Made by a program: the position numbers and the translations under genes
Notes under the pieces: generated by a model
What the model was told of the DNA's origin: nothing
Database searches by the model: none
What the model saw: only the letters and a program-made list of their open reading frames with translations
Shown here: one piece after another, positions 11,710 through 24,634 of the stretch
How the letters are laid out: each line of letters opens with the position of its first letter
Numbering within the stretch: position 1 is the stretch's first letter
DNA from: Echinostoma caproni
Taxonomy: Eukaryota > Platyhelminthes > Trematoda > Plagiorchiida > Echinostomatidae
Assembly: GCA_900618425.1 (NCBI GenBank)
Contig: UZAN01040107.1
Coordinates: 27,768-91,767 of the forward strand
Reading direction: 5' to 3'
DNA length: 64,000 nucleotides

Positions 11710-14688
11710 ACACCCATAGCACTGATCTGTTTCATTACAAAAACTATATTCCTTAGAAGATCATGATTCTTATTCAACCCAGATGCTCGAAATGATCTAC
11801 TGCAAAACTGTAGGCGTAAAACCAACACTAGTGTAAACCCGTATTGATTAATGTTTTAAATACCCTTTAGTGGTTTTGTAGAAGTGAATTTATAATTCAG
11901 TGTAAGCGAGGTATGAGTAACTACGATTCGTGTTCATATGCACACCGGAGTAAACATAAGATAAACCTAGCCGATGAATGATGACCATAAACGCCGATTT
12001 CTTCATTAGAAAATGCCTGTTTCAGTCACTAGGTCAAGGAAATTTTTTCTACATTTGATGTAAAGTCAAGAAACATCAAACAATATGAAAACGGAAGGAC
12101 TCCATTAATGTTTGAAGTCACTGAGGTGATAACCGTGAAACGAAGAGAAAATAGCTAATCACAAGGGAAAACAGGACATCCTGACACAAAGAACGTTGGA
12201 GGGAGAGGAGGGTTAATTGCCTTCACCTTGGTGATTAACACTTACACTCTCACGCCCTTTGTGTTGATGTCTCATGTTATCTGTTAAGAGTAGCGGTCTT
12301 GCCTTCGTCTCACAATTTATAGAGGAACCCCAGAACTCCAAATATTGGGTCAGAGAGGAAACAATAGCTGTAAAGTAATCTGAATCCGTAGAGTGAATTA
12401 AAATAGACCCATTTCACAGTCATGTTTGCGTTATATTATATTTTAGTACATCACTCCTTGCCGAGATTACACCGTGAAAATGTGACTGAAAATGCTTGTT
12501 CATCCAAAAGTAAAAGTGACCACATTGCTTATCAGACTATTTTCCACCATTAAAGTTGAACGAAGGTCAGGTGCTCGGATTGTCTCATTGTCGCAGAATT
12601 CGTAGTTACGGTGAAAGCCAAGTTCATTAGTTTTGTGTCGCACTTGGCTAATGCTAATCATAAGTTACATAATTGCATTACAATTTCATTATAATGAAAT
12701 ACATTAGAATGTTTGCAGTATTAGTGTCCAGATTTGAAATAGATAGAACTCGAATCAAATTCAGGTTAACTGTGTTCCCTGATTAGTCCAGTTGGCAGCC
12801 CGGTGAAAAACTGGCGCAATTTATTTCACAACAGCCGCGAACAAATTTGAATGTTGATCGTATTCAACGTATTCATTTGAGTCGATTGTATACAGATTCA
12901 AGGTAGTATGACGAGTACTGTTTCTTCTAGTACGATACCTACGGCGAATTTTGATGTGCGTCAAGAAAGCCAATAGTTACCACAAATGTACGGAAAGCTC
13001 CCTCGTTTTATATTGTAGCACTACTTATAAACTAGATAAGGTGTGTCTGTGTCTTACTCCATATTTTGTAACATTTCAATAAACTTTACTGCGAGGGAGT
13101 GTATCATATACCAACAAGGCAAGCAGTACAATTCAAATATAACATAACCGAAAGTATGGTAGCGAACAAAATGTAAAATGAGATAAATTCGTCATTGGTC
13201 AGCTTAAATTCCCAATTATTGTTTGGAGAATTTTGAAAATGTCCCGCATCTGATCCAATAACGTGTGTTCGATTTACAAGAAATATGTATTATTGTATCT
13301 GCTTTTGATTCTTAGTTTTATTTTTGTTTTATTTCATTAAATAAAAATTTGAAGAAAATAGGTTACACAATACGAGCAACATTAATGCCACAATAATAAT
13401 ACCGTATATGGAAAATAATATAATTAGGTTGGTTCAAGCGGAGAAAAAAATGACGGTTGTTGAATCATTACCAAAGTCATTCGGAGATGACTGAACGAAT
13501 AAGAGTTGATAATTAAACAAATTCCGAAAAGATAAATGCTAGCAAAGAAACAATTAAGGTGATCGAAAGCGATCAACCACGTAGGAAGGAGGGTTGGAAA
13601 TGGTTACCTAATAGAAAAAAGACGATTAGAAATAAAATAGAAAAGTTAAAGTAAGGTGGTGGAATAGAAAATTGGTTAATCACATTGGTCAAAAGAATTG
13701 CACACTATGGAACTGAGAACTGGAATGGAACAATCGATGCTCTGACGTTCCAGCAAATGCCACTAAACGGTAAAAAATATCAGATTTTGTGGATTACCGA
13801 AAGTAGACAGAAGATGTTCCCTGAAAACCTATTCTACATATCTGTAACGCCCCGAAATACGCCATTTCAAAGTGGTTAGCAAGCGTACTGGAACCACTAA
13901 GACTCGCATTTTGCAAACAGTCTCCGAGACACTTCGTTTTGTAGAGAATTTAAAGGACGTAAACCTCAGGTAAACAGATGATGCCATTTCATATTGCCAT
14001 AGTGCATATCGTTCACAAACGTGCCAGTTGGTGAAGTTGTCAACCACATGTTGAGTTATTGAGGATAATAACGTCTCTGTGACCATTGCACACGCAGTCT
14101 GGATTTAGACGAATGTGAAAATATAATACATAAATATAGCATGACATATCATGATTTGCGGGGAAGAAGACTCGACCGATCATAAAGCGGCTATNCCTAT
14201 TGTTATTGGTAAGCAAACATAATGCCCAGTTTCAATTCAGTGGTGAATTATATCGCCAGAAGTAGGGGTTATAATGGAGTCATTTTTAGCAGCATTATTT
14301 TCTGGCACATTTATGACCAAACTTGAGACAGACCATTCTATACAGACCATACATTGAAAATGTATTCTGTGTAGCACATGCAAACGTGGATAGCAATCGG
14401 CTTCTTGAGGCGTTGAACAATGTGCATCCGACTGTAAACCTTACTATAGAAAAGAGGTCAACAGACGAGAATTTGTAGACATGTTCATAGGCCGCATAAG
14501 CCACATTTCTCTCTATTTATTGATGCATAGAAAAGCAGNGTCCTTCGGTTCATAGAGCGAGGAAAAGAAGCACGATGGGCGGGATTTTAGGTATGTTTTG
14601 CACAAAACGGCTGGCTAGAACGATTTATCGATACGTTAATGCTAAATCTCGAGGAATGGCCAAAGAAAATTAGAGCAGTTAGGATGTC
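11710..14688. other. Unassigned DNA
   Basis: No supported gene or repeat. A single n lies at 14194 and another at 14540. Confidence 0.5.
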
Positions 14689-14740
14689 TGTATATATATA
14701 TATATGTATATATATGAATATGTATGTATATATGTATATG
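14689..14740. repeat. TA-rich microsatellite
   Basis: About 50 nt of alternating TA interrupted by TGTA and GAATATG units, an imperfect (TA)n/(TATG)n tract. Confidence 0.9.
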
Positions 14741-14885
14741 CAACTACCTTTCAAGGGAGATAAAGGTGGGAATTATTCAAAGAAAGCTCACAGGTGCAGT
14801 AAAAGCTGCAAACATAAAAGTTGTATCCACATTTAAAACAATCGTGTTTCCGACTGAATTACAAGGTGCCAGATTCTGTAGTCTC

Positions 14886-15030
14886 ATTCTGTGTATAATC
14901 AGACACAAGCAAAAGACTGCCACTTCACAAGCACTGACGGTGTCACCTCGGCTGGCGATGAAACGTTTGAAAACAAATTTCCAAGCTCGGCAAACAGGCG
15001 AAATAGAATTCCGTTCGCCCGAGCTACGAG
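14886..15030 (+). mobile_element. Penelope-like element 3'-end fragment
   Basis: This block is closely similar to 62380-62500 on the plus strand and, more distantly, to the minus strand of 53697-53790. Shared landmarks are ACTGCCACTTCACAAGCACTGA, a hairpin GTCACCTCGGCTGG, GATGAAACGTTTG, CAAGCTCGGC and the end AACAGGCGAAATAGAATTC. At 53.7-54.3 kb the same sequence sits just downstream of a GIY-YIG endonuclease reading frame, so I assign it to the 3' region of a Penelope-like element. Upstream sequence is not shared, so the copy is 5'-truncated. Confidence 0.5.
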
Positions 15031-18000
15031 AACCGATTTTCAATACTTTTTCAACGTAATCCTTCGCTGTTTCTGTGGGACTGGGTATTTTTGCCGCCCA
15101 AACATGCGCTTTCCGATGGCATTCGTGAGCACATTCCGGTCTGACTAAGGACAGGAACAGTCAAGACAATTACAAGCGTGCTGTGTTCATACCTCGCTCT
15201 GGCAAACTACTGTGGATATGGTTAGCGATCGATGTGAGCAGACAAGTTCATCGATTATTGGTCACGTCCACAGCCGTTAGCTTTCGCATCAACAATCCAC
15301 CTTTGTGTGCCCAGAAGATGATGGCACATGATGGCACAGCCTCCCCTGGCCCATTTTATCTACAACAATAAGTGTTCGATCACTTGAACGTTTGGCACTA
15401 TGAATAATTTCACACGGCACAAACGCACACACCTTTGGAGCCAGGTTCGAACCATTGCAACTGAAATTTCTCATCACCTGCAGTTCTTGTTATTTGTCTT
15501 ATTCAATGTTATGTAATTACATGATTATGGATGACGAAAAGGAGCTAACACGTCATACTGTAGGTATTCGAAATAAGAAGGATGATTTGTGTCAGCAGTG
15601 GGGTGGGAAGGAGGTAAACACAACCATTAACACAGCAGTAGCAACTGCATCACGAAGAAATTTTGCAAGCAAAGTTTAGGCTTTAAACGGCTTATGCCAA
15701 TCGCTTCTGAACAGCTAAGCATTCCTAGGCTTCGAAGTTTTAGGCGGTGGCCGGATGAGAAAGGTCACCAAATTATCGCCGCGGTGGACGTGTGCTTGAA
15801 TCGTAACACCACCGCTTGGCTTCCCGTACTGTGTGCAATACATGGCAGCCTTTCAAATGAGCGATTTCCCCTTCCTGAAAATTAAATCATTATATGTTCC
15901 ATAAAAAGAAAAAAATGAAAACAAAAAATGAGAGAAAAGCTTTGAGTTTGTCAATGCGACATCCGGTAGCCAACAAAGGCAGTGCCACAGTGCTTACTGG
16001 AATTTTTCCCCTGGGAAATGCTCAGCTTTTCGGAACCCGATCATACACTCTGGTCGACAGCCGGCGTTTGAACCTTCCGACTAACCGCAAACGGCAAGTC
16101 CGAACTAGTAAGTTCATATTCCTCTGAATAACAATCCGCTTCGCGACAGGATACAGACTAATCTGTAATACGAAGCCAACGGCCAACTCGGGGAATTTTA
16201 TCGTCTATTTAAAGAACACAATATTGAAAACGGGTTTATTTACAATTTTTATGTACTTTGGCCTGGGGAAGATAGGGGTGCTATGTTTCTATGTCACGGA
16301 AGAAATTAGCCATTGTTGGGTGAAGCACGCGTCAACTCTGTTTTTCCACCAGAACCAACGTACTATCACAATTAGCTACGAACAAAATTCCAAACTAATA
16401 AATGTTCGTAGACAGCTGGTTGAGAGCATGCGAAATTGATGACCAAATTCAAGACCGTTTTTACTGTGTAACTAGTTTATTCCAATGGATCAAAGGAAAA
16501 CGGTGTTTCCGATATACATATGGTTGTAAAACCAATGTTATAGAAAGAACCCAGGCCAATAGAATGGCTATCATGCGACAGGTATGAAGAACAGCAAGTC
16601 TAGCAACGGTGCTCAGACTAGAATACAACTTCTCGGGCGATAAAATGGTGGCTTTACCGGCTACAATACCGTAGTGCGTAGGTCTAAATTTTGGAGGTAT
16701 TCACACCGAATCGGTTGGACGTTTTGGTTCAGTTGATGATTCCGGATTTCGCTTTTGTTTTCTCTCACTAAACCGTAGAGTTGAATATTTGCTTTGCTCA
16801 TATTTTTAATAGTTTAAAACTAAAGCTGAAGTACTCTATTCTTTCTTGCATTCCTACCATCACACTGAATAATGAAATAATCAAAATTCTCTCGCCGTAC
16901 AATGAAGATCATTCATAAAATAACGTATTCTGATTCCAAATACCGTTGATAACATATAGTGATCGTTCTTCCAGATTGAAAAAGCTTGCACAACCCGGCC
17001 TACCTTGGGATTTTCTGCATACCAAAGTGCTCAACTCTGTTGTTGCCCACCCATTTGGTTTCATCTTATTTTTTATTATTCTTTATTCTTCGAATGTATT
17101 CATTAAACATTAGCTTTAGAAGTCTTCGTATTCTTCCATTAAAAACTAACCTCCTCGGAATTCCCTTTAACCGGTGACATTTTTTTTAATTTCTTAGTGA
17201 CCCATGTGCCATTTTGATCCCTCAAAAATGTCGATCTTCATTTTGTCTCTACTATAGTTCCTCTTATTTCCGTCCAACCATCTTAAATCTATATTTCGAC
17301 GGGAATCTACTCCAGTCCTGAGAATATTCTCTGATTCGTTGTATATTCAATAAATAAAATAAATGAATTTGATTGATATAAATAACTCAAAGTCGTTAAA
17401 CGTCGCTCATGCTATATTCAATGCCGCAACTAGACGATTTGTTGTGCCAAGTTCACTGCTAATTATTTCGAATCAGTCACTGTCACAGGCATGCTTTTTT
17501 CCCAACGGCTCAAGGTTCGAACTCCGTTAACGTCACCCACGTTTTGGTGAACTGTCATTTTGTCATAGCCCGGCTCCCACGTAGGCCAATCTATTGGGAA
17601 CCCTGTGTTTTTCACCAATCCAAGTCCTGGAATTTTTATATACCGGTCACCGTGATTGAACAGGCGGTACTGTGACCATCGAGTTTATCCTGTCTGCTGT
17701 TCATTACACAAGGGTTTGTAATAAAAAAGCAATTGGCACATTCCGCGTGCAACAGATTGAAAGGGTACGGTGGGGAATAAGAGTATGATCAGAAAACACT
17801 GTGGTTTAGATAAAATCTAAGCACAATTTGCGTCATTAGCTGAACAGGGACTGTTCACTTTGTTTTCATTTGTATCAACAAACCGTTCTAACCTAGAAAA
17901 TGAACTCCGTCTCCGACGACAGGCAAAATTGTATGAAAAACTAATTGTAAAGATCAATCTGATTGAAAGACAAGGAACATAAATCAGTGTAAATGAAAAC

Positions 18001-21000
18001 AGAAAATGTGTTTCTAGCTCTGTTTAGTTGCCCCAAACAGTTCACGATAAAAGGTTATATGAATGAAATACCGTCATGTTACCTGGTCTTCCTTTACGAT
18101 TAGGAGAGTTTGGAAGAAATGAAACCAAATTTATTTAACTTCCCGAAATGAATTTTGCAATGTAGAAGGAAAGTGTGTGATACCTTATAAATTTGGAGGG
18201 GAAGGTAAAAGTAAACGGTATGGTTTTGAACTGTATTGGACAAAAGTGAGGGCGAAACCGCGGATGGTGGGATCAATGTAACTCGTGTGACACATGATTT
18301 TTACCACAGACAATTCAGAAAAAGGGAACAATTTAATACTACTTTAGCTGCTGATCAAATATGCGCACTGGTTTTGATTCAACCCACGCGAGGTTTGACG
18401 ATGTGGGTTTCCATATTGCGTTAACACATTGTTTCTGTTGATGCAACTAATAACTGGGCTAATTCCGGCAGACTGGTCGCCTTATACACATGATACACAT
18501 GATAAACTCACGGAGAATCACAAATGTAAACATTTAAGGTATTATTTTGTCTGATTCATTCTCTACTCTGTACCGAAAGCTAGTTCAGAGCTCTATTTGC
18601 ATGGTACGAGATTTCAAAAGCTGAATGCGAGATGTGATTATTGCGTTTAGACAGATGCAGCTTACAAACACGAATTATGAAATAGACAAACATCTGCACT
18701 ATCCCTCCGTTTGCAATACACAACAGGGAAAATAAAATATGATACAACACAAACCAAACCACGATTTATGAAAAACGAAGTAAGAATTGTTGAGATCAAT
18801 TGACTTTGCATCACATTTCGTTCAAGAGACATGATATCTTAGCTAAACGTTTACGACAATATTTATTGTGTTACATTACTTACATAAATGAAAACTTTGA
18901 TTTTAACTTTTGACAACTCTCAGTTTAAGGTGTCTAAACTTTGATATAAATCTTTGGAGTTGCGTGTTAGGAATAAGTTTGACTTTCAGCTCTTAATCCC
19001 ACGTAACGATAATTGACAGTTGTTCCTCCTGTTACTTTATTTTCATCGATTTGGGCTTTTAGCATGGTGAAATGTCTATTAGTGAGCCATGATGGTTCCG
19101 TGTGAGAGCTCTATTCCCGCTTGGACTACGGTTCATTTCACGAAAAGCGCAATTTTTGTCACTGCGTTACACCTATTGACTAGTCAAGCAAATCTATTTC
19201 TTGCAAAGATACCAATTCCAATCCTACTCAAACGTTTTCTTACTGGACTGACAAAACCACATTGTTCATTGTTGCACAAATTTCACTGGAGCCGTGTCCC
19301 AAAACGACAAAGGTTTCCGCGGCAGATGAGGTAGGCGAACTTTCGAAACATGTAAATTGACTGATCACAGTATTCTAACGTGCAATCAATAAAAATCAAG
19401 TTTTCAAATCCGAAATACCGAGTGCAGTTTTATGTGTTTCCGAATGAGTGTGCTGTAACTTGAAGAATCCAAGTCATATAAGGATAACCATCGTAAAAAT
19501 GAAAAACAGTTTTTTCGCTGGGATGAAAGAAACTAAATGAAGGAAGTCGGTTATGGGGTTCTCACAAACGTCAACCCTAATTGATCTAACAAATGTAAAA
19601 TGTCGATGACGTATATTTCTTGTAGTGTAGACTGCCTATATGTAGCTTTCCAAAGAAACATTTTTCGTTTTTAGGATCATCATATTCCTCAATCTATATA
19701 TGTTGTCCATTCTTGTTCCACTTGCCCAAATATTTACTATGTTGATTACATTCTGCTATTCTTGGTAGCATTGCTTGACGACTGCTTATGTTCCATTGGC
19801 GAACCTAACGCTTTAGATTCTCCTCCCTATAATAAAGGTTCTTTTCAAATTGGAGAAATAACTACTTTGGGTTCAATTCCCACTTACTCTAACAAATCTT
19901 GCTTGACTTCAGCGATCACAATAAACTTCGATTAGAACAAAAGATTGCTCTTTCAAAGAACATACTGAATTCTCTCAGGCTAAAATAGAAAACGCTGCTT
20001 GATGGCAACTTTGCTATCACGGTTTTACTGGCATGATTTAGAAATCAAAGAGCAATATCCTCGTCCATTGCTCATTATTTCCGAATAAACACTGTATTCT
20101 CAGCATGGTTGAATAGTGTGAAATTGTTTGAAACATTTTAAGCAAAGTAAATACCCAGAAAAAACAAAAATAACAGAAATGATTCTAGTTTCATAACTAC
20201 CAAGTATGATCAAATTCATTTGCATTGGCCCCGGTATTTGGCTATCCATCAAGTAAATTGAGCAGTCCGTTCAACAAGATGGCTATTTAAGCATACTTGG
20301 TTTGATTTTTGTACAATTTGTTAAGAGTGAATCACTTGCGAATATCACTTTTCCGGTCAACTTAATTTATGGTGTTCCCGAACCACAGTCAGAAGCTGTG
20401 CAAATCTGAACGCATACAAAAGTATAGAGGAAATTATTATTTTCATGTTGTGGCCGAGGCAAAGAGAGTAATTTTCAATCACTTCTCTGTCTGCTCTCAC
20501 ATATGAATCAATGTCTTTTTACCTTTCTCATAGATGGCAAAATGCACTTTTGTAATGATAGCTCCTTCAGTTCTCTTTCGTAGCAAATCCCTCAATGGTT
20601 CTTCGTTTACAACTCTATCTCTCTTTTCTGACTCCACACCAGCACTGGATTGAATTCCCCTCCCACTATGATTTAGATTCTGTTTGTTATCGTAATTAGT
20701 TATTTTATTTATTGGAGGACAATTGCTCTGCTCACTGAACTAAGGTCAGTGCAAGCATTCAAATCAACGAGCACTATATTCTAGTTACTTATCGCAATTC
20801 ACCCCATTGATGTTTATTATTCCTAACTGGATATTATAGTGTAACATCAAACGGTGCCAAGAAATACATTTTTCGGTTCAAATCCAGAACGCTGTCTTAA
20901 CGCACTCATAGCTCCGAATTCACTCATTCACGGGTTGTTCCTTTTATTCATGACACCAATGCCGTTAACTTGGTCACACACACACACATCATTCTATTCA

Positions 21001-21726
21001 TATGAATCATTTAACTTGTCAACCTGACATCCTGACTGTCTCGTGCATGTGTATTCCCGATTGTTTCTATCAATTTCTCCCTTTCGCTCAGGTCAATCAT
21101 CCCATGCCCGACCGTGTGATGTTGGTCGCCTGATTATTTGTCAGTGCCTCAGTGTTGATAGCCGATAAACTCTTTTGCCTTTCCAGTCGTGTTCCGGTAT
21201 GACTCATGGGACAGACGTTTGCCTCGCCTGGTTTAAGCAAATGACAGATGCTCGCTGATGCAAACCTTTGGTTGTCTGTAATTTACCTTTTACTCTAAAT
21301 TCTTATTTTTTGTACGTTGCATTGCTCGTTCCGATTACCACGAGAGGGACTTATTCGCCGATATTTCTTTGCCCTATCCGACTGGTTGTGGTACCTAGCC
21401 TGATTGCCCCTAATTTCAGATAATTGGAGTAATTGGTTTATGAATTAACAACTGATTAACCCATCCTTACAGATGTACATCCTAGCCTGGTTTCATTCTA
21501 CTGTGGCTTGGTGATTCAGTACCTGCGGGTCATTGGACAGAAATCAAGTATACACGATGTTTCCCATCAATCCGAGAACACCGAATTCTGGACTGTATCT
21601 TAAAGTCAAGGTCAAGGTTTCAGTATGGGAAATACAAGCGGTTGCTTTTCTAGTTCCATAGGATGAATTGGTTCACGGTTCATTAAAAGTAAACGAATGT
21701 CTCAATTTTTCTTTGCTTCATGCACT
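15031..21726. other. Unassigned DNA
   Basis: No gene I can support. Isolated B-box-like words (for example near 17510 and 20876) lack a paired A box. A T/C-rich stretch at 17.0-17.4 kb ends in TTCAATAAATAAAATAAATG, which could be a polyadenylation region of an unrecognised plus-strand unit. An open minus-strand frame near 20530-20690 (NEEPLRDLLRKRTEG) is protein-like but unidentified. Confidence 0.45.
20975..20989. repeat. Short CA microsatellite
   Basis: Seven CA units in a row. Confidence 0.85.
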
Positions 21727-21860
21727 GCTACGGACGATGCAATTTAGGACTCACCAAAGCTTCATCCAGTTTGGGCTTGAAGGAATCTACCGTGGGCACA
21801 GAAACAACGTGAAGTGGTAGAGAATTCCAAGTAGTACACACTCTAAACCTTTACGAATAT
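21727..21860 (-). pseudogene. CR1-like LINE, extreme 3' ORF fragment
   Basis: The minus strand encodes RFRVCTTWNSLPLHVV followed by SVPTVDSFKPKLDEAL, matching the conserved C-terminal tail of CR1-type reverse-transcriptase proteins (pattern: ..WNSLP..VV..P.VDSFK..LD..). Sequence before it on the same strand (to about 21960) is degenerate with an in-frame stop. This is a heavily 5'-truncated copy, the usual state of CR1 insertions. Confidence 0.65.
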
Positions 21861-22399
21861 TTCGAATGCTTGTTCCACACTATCCGTTCCCGTGATTTTG
21901 AATTAATTTCTACACAACGTTCCAATTCCTTTTTCAGAATTGACAACGCACAATGCATATGATTTGCTCTTCTAATCACTCGAACATGAACTGAACATAT
22001 TGAAAAGGCTATATTTATGATTTTTTGTCTTTCATTTTTTCATATTCATGGGTTTAAGTGGCTCATCGTAGGTCCAAAGATGATAGCCGTTTCAACCAAA
22101 GTTGTTTTTCTAATTTTTACATTTCTTCAATTTCTTCATTTCAAAACAGTTACTTCCAGCAAGTATTTATTGCTACCTAAACCAATTGATACGATAAATG
22201 GCTAGTGATAGCAGATAATGCAATCTGTTGACACAATGTTCTAACACTCAGACGTAAATTCGAGGTTTATAATGCACCTTAGGAGTTAGATCCCGTCCAA
22301 AGGGAAAGTGATCCGATGTGGAGGGGTGAACAAAGTTGATTAGTTTTCAATTTGAAGTGATAATCCATCGTATTCATAGCAAATGAATCGTTAAATTAA

Positions 22400-22530
22400 A
22401 AGCTAGGAAGCACGGGACAGCTGTTTCGACCTGGTTAGGTCTCATCAGCACTGTGAATCTATCGACCCAAATGGGGATTGTAGCCCGGGACTTCACTGGC
22501 AGAATGCAAGCATCCTACCCAACTAGGTTA
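22400..22530 (-). mobile_element. Hammerhead-bearing SINE, copy A
   Basis: Read on the minus strand it runs from a degraded tRNA-like head (AGTTGGGTAGGATGC as A-box region, GGGCTACAATCCCC as B-box region at 22473-22486) through GGGTCGATAGATT into a hammerhead ribozyme and ends in a T-rich tail, CTAGCTTTTAA. Order and sequence match copies at 37985-38100 and 38145-38287. The layout (Pol III head, hammerhead body, no coding capacity) is that of the schistosome Sm-alpha family; membership in the same family is inference. Confidence 0.75.
22411..22455 (-). ncRNA. Type I hammerhead ribozyme, damaged stem I
   Basis: On the minus strand: core CTGATGA (22448-22442), stem II GACC/GGTC closing a six-base loop TAACCA (22441-22428), GAA, then a minimal stem III ACA/TGT closed by GC (22424-22417), and the cleavage-site C at 22416. 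Core nucleotides are all canonical and stem II is a perfect 4-bp helix. Stem I is weak: the nucleotides next to the core pair (G with C), but two mismatches follow before an A-T and C-G pair. The fold may still form, but activity is doubtful compared with copy B. Confidence 0.6.
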
Positions 22531-23168
22531 AAACATATGAAACTTCCGTTTTCTTTTAGGGTAAGTGATCACTAATGTACTAAAACAATTGTAGCATCAG
22601 GAGTAATGTACTTGTACAGCAAGCACAGGAGGAATATGAAGATCCGCCGGTTAACTCTATTCACAATTATACAATATGAACCTTTTAGGTGGAACAAAAC
22701 TGCACCAAACACATCTTTTTTATTTTTTAAGTTTGCTTTGAATAATGTTATGTGACGAAATAAGCAAAGAGGTGCTCAATATGTTTTTCATTCTACGCAA
22801 CTCAGAATTTGATCTCGAGTTCAGCCCAGAAGAGAGACGTTACATCGGGGTCGAACGTTTTACTGAACAATGTGGATTTTAAATCACAACAGTTGTAAAA
22901 TGTTTAACGTAGTTCACGATGGTTGTTGCTCACTCCATTTGAAAGCAAATTGAATCATTCGTAATGACCTCAAATTATTGCTATATTCCAGTCTGTGAGA
23001 GGATGAGAGAAGAAAACGGTAGGATTTACATTTTTGTCTACTGGTCGCTTGTTAACTGACTTGAAAAGACCTTTCAAGAAGATCGAAACGTCATCAACCG
23101 AAAGGTTGTTATTTTTGGTTTTCTCTTGTTGAGGTTAATCTAAAAACTCCTTTAAGGATCTAAGATTC

Positions 23169-23518
23169 GTGTCAACACTGGAAATTAAACCGGAAGAGGA
23201 ACCTAATTCAACCCCATTAAATGGACGGTATCTTGATGATACACTAGGAAATGCGCTCAACGAGACAGATATTAAGACATTATTTCGCAAGTTGAACTTC
23301 AAGATTTACTGCCCTGTGGGATGCAAGCGTGGTTCGGTGCGCACTCTATTTCACTGGGTTAGCCGACTAAGTATTCCGCAAATCTTGCCAGATGACCGAT
23401 CGACCGATTGACCCATACTTTACTAGACAACGATTATCCCATCCCATTCATTCACAAGTACAGCAAGTCGATCAATGTCAAGTCTATTTCCCTACTGGCT
23501 AAGAACAAAGAGCAAAAT
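23169..23518 (+). pseudogene. Penelope-like element, RT C-terminal part
   Basis: The translation contains GRYLDDTLGNAL, with YLDD at 23229-23240 in the position of the reverse-transcriptase catalytic YxDD, then LFRKLN and, almost at once, CKRGSVRTLFHW. In Penelope-like proteins the segment between those two blocks is normally several tens of residues, so this copy carries an internal deletion. After a stop the family pattern resumes (LLDNDYPIPFIHKYSKS), and the frame is then interrupted by a SINE at 23519. Element proteins normally copy RNA by target-primed synthesis; this copy cannot encode an active enzyme. Confidence 0.7.
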
Positions 23519-23646
23519 GTTGTTTAGTAGATTTGAAGTTTGTATGTTGATTGTGAAAAGTTCAGTAGCCTCGATGGGAGTTGAACTCACGCGTGGACGC
23601 CTCCTGTGCTCTGTTCATGTGTGCTCTACCAGCTGAGGTATGAGAG
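23519..23646 (-). mobile_element. tRNA-derived SINE, family 1, copy 2
   Basis: On the minus strand CCTCAGCTGGTAGAGC (A-box region) and GTGAGTTCAACTCCCATCGAGGC (B-box and acceptor end) form a decayed tRNA-like head, followed by the same body as at 11.6 kb (CACAATCAACATACAAACTTC and AAATCTACTAAACAACA). It is inserted antisense into the Penelope reading frame, whose conserved blocks continue on both sides. No target-site duplication is visible by eye. Confidence 0.75.
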
Positions 23647-24000
23647 ATGCCAATCAAGGGAGACGATGTAACAACAAACATATCTCGACGTCTAACATAC
23701 GCCGTGGAAAGGACGTTGAATCCCACAAGATTAATGATTATCTACGGTACGTTTCGTCGCCTCACATTTAATAATCTGGGTAGTGAAGACGTTAGTGTTA
23801 CATCTGACCGTATCTATTCATTTCACTGTACCTGCGGTCAGCGGTATATCGAAAGGACTGAATGTCAATCATCAACCAGAATTTTTGAATATCCCGAAAC
23901 ACCTTGATCTTCGAGGATGGAAACTATCATCTAGTGCGACTGCCCGTCATTGGTTAGATTCCGGTCACCATGTTGACACACCCAAAGCGTTTTGAGTAAT
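23647..24000 (+). pseudogene. Penelope-like element, GIY-YIG endonuclease part
   Basis: After the SINE the plus strand resumes with IKGDDVTTNISRRL and AVERTLNPTRLMIIY, the linker typical of Penelope-like proteins, then SFHCTCGQRYIERT, corresponding to the GIY-YIG core (usually CGxRYIGRT; here the catalytic-motif G is E). After a frameshift near 23890 the other frame supplies WKLSSSATARHWLDSGH and HVDTPKAF, the conserved end of the domain. The domain would nick target DNA. The copy is broken by the frameshift and the G to E change, and it runs into the assembly gap. Confidence 0.7.
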
Positions 24001-24018
24001 TGCGTGGCCTCGAAGTTC

Positions 24019-24634
24019 NNNNNNNNNNNNNNNNNNNNNNNNNNNNNNNNNNNNNNNNNNNNNNNNNNNNNNNNNNNNNNNNNNNNNNNNNNNNNNNNNN
24101 NNNNNNNNNNNNNNNNNNNNNNNNNNNNNNNNNNNNNNNNNNNNNNNNNNNNNNNNNNNNNNNNNNNNNNNNNNNNNNNNNNNNNNNNNNNNNNNNNNNN
24201 NNNNNNNNNNNNNNNNNNNNNNNNNNNNNNNNNNNNNNNNNNNNNNNNNNNNNNNNNNNNNNNNNNNNNNNNNNNNNNNNNNNNNNNNNNNNNNNNNNNN
24301 NNNNNNNNNNNNNNNNNNNNNNNNNNNNNNNNNNNNNNNNNNNNNNNNNNNNNNNNNNNNNNNNNNNNNNNNNNNNNNNNNNNNNNNNNNNNNNNNNNNN
24401 NNNNNNNNNNNNNNNNNNNNNNNNNNNNNNNNNNNNNNNNNNNNNNNNNNNNNNNNNNNNNNNNNNNNNNNNNNNNNNNNNNNNNNNNNNNNNNNNNNNN
24501 NNNNNNNNNNNNNNNNNNNNNNNNNNNNNNNNNNNNNNNNNNNNNNNNNNNNNNNNNNNNNNNNNNNNNNNNNNNNNNNNNNNNNNNNNNNNNNNNNNNN
24601 NNNNNNNNNNNNNNNNNNNNNNNNNNNNNNNNNN
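24019..24634. other. Assembly gap (616 n)
   Basis: Run of n. The Penelope copy on its left is not seen on its right, so either its 3' end lies in the gap or the join is wrong. Confidence 0.99.

Noticed and set aside
17500..17530. tRNA or SINE head with B box GGTTCGAACTCC
   Set aside because: No A box or D-arm at the required distance and no repeat copies in the window.
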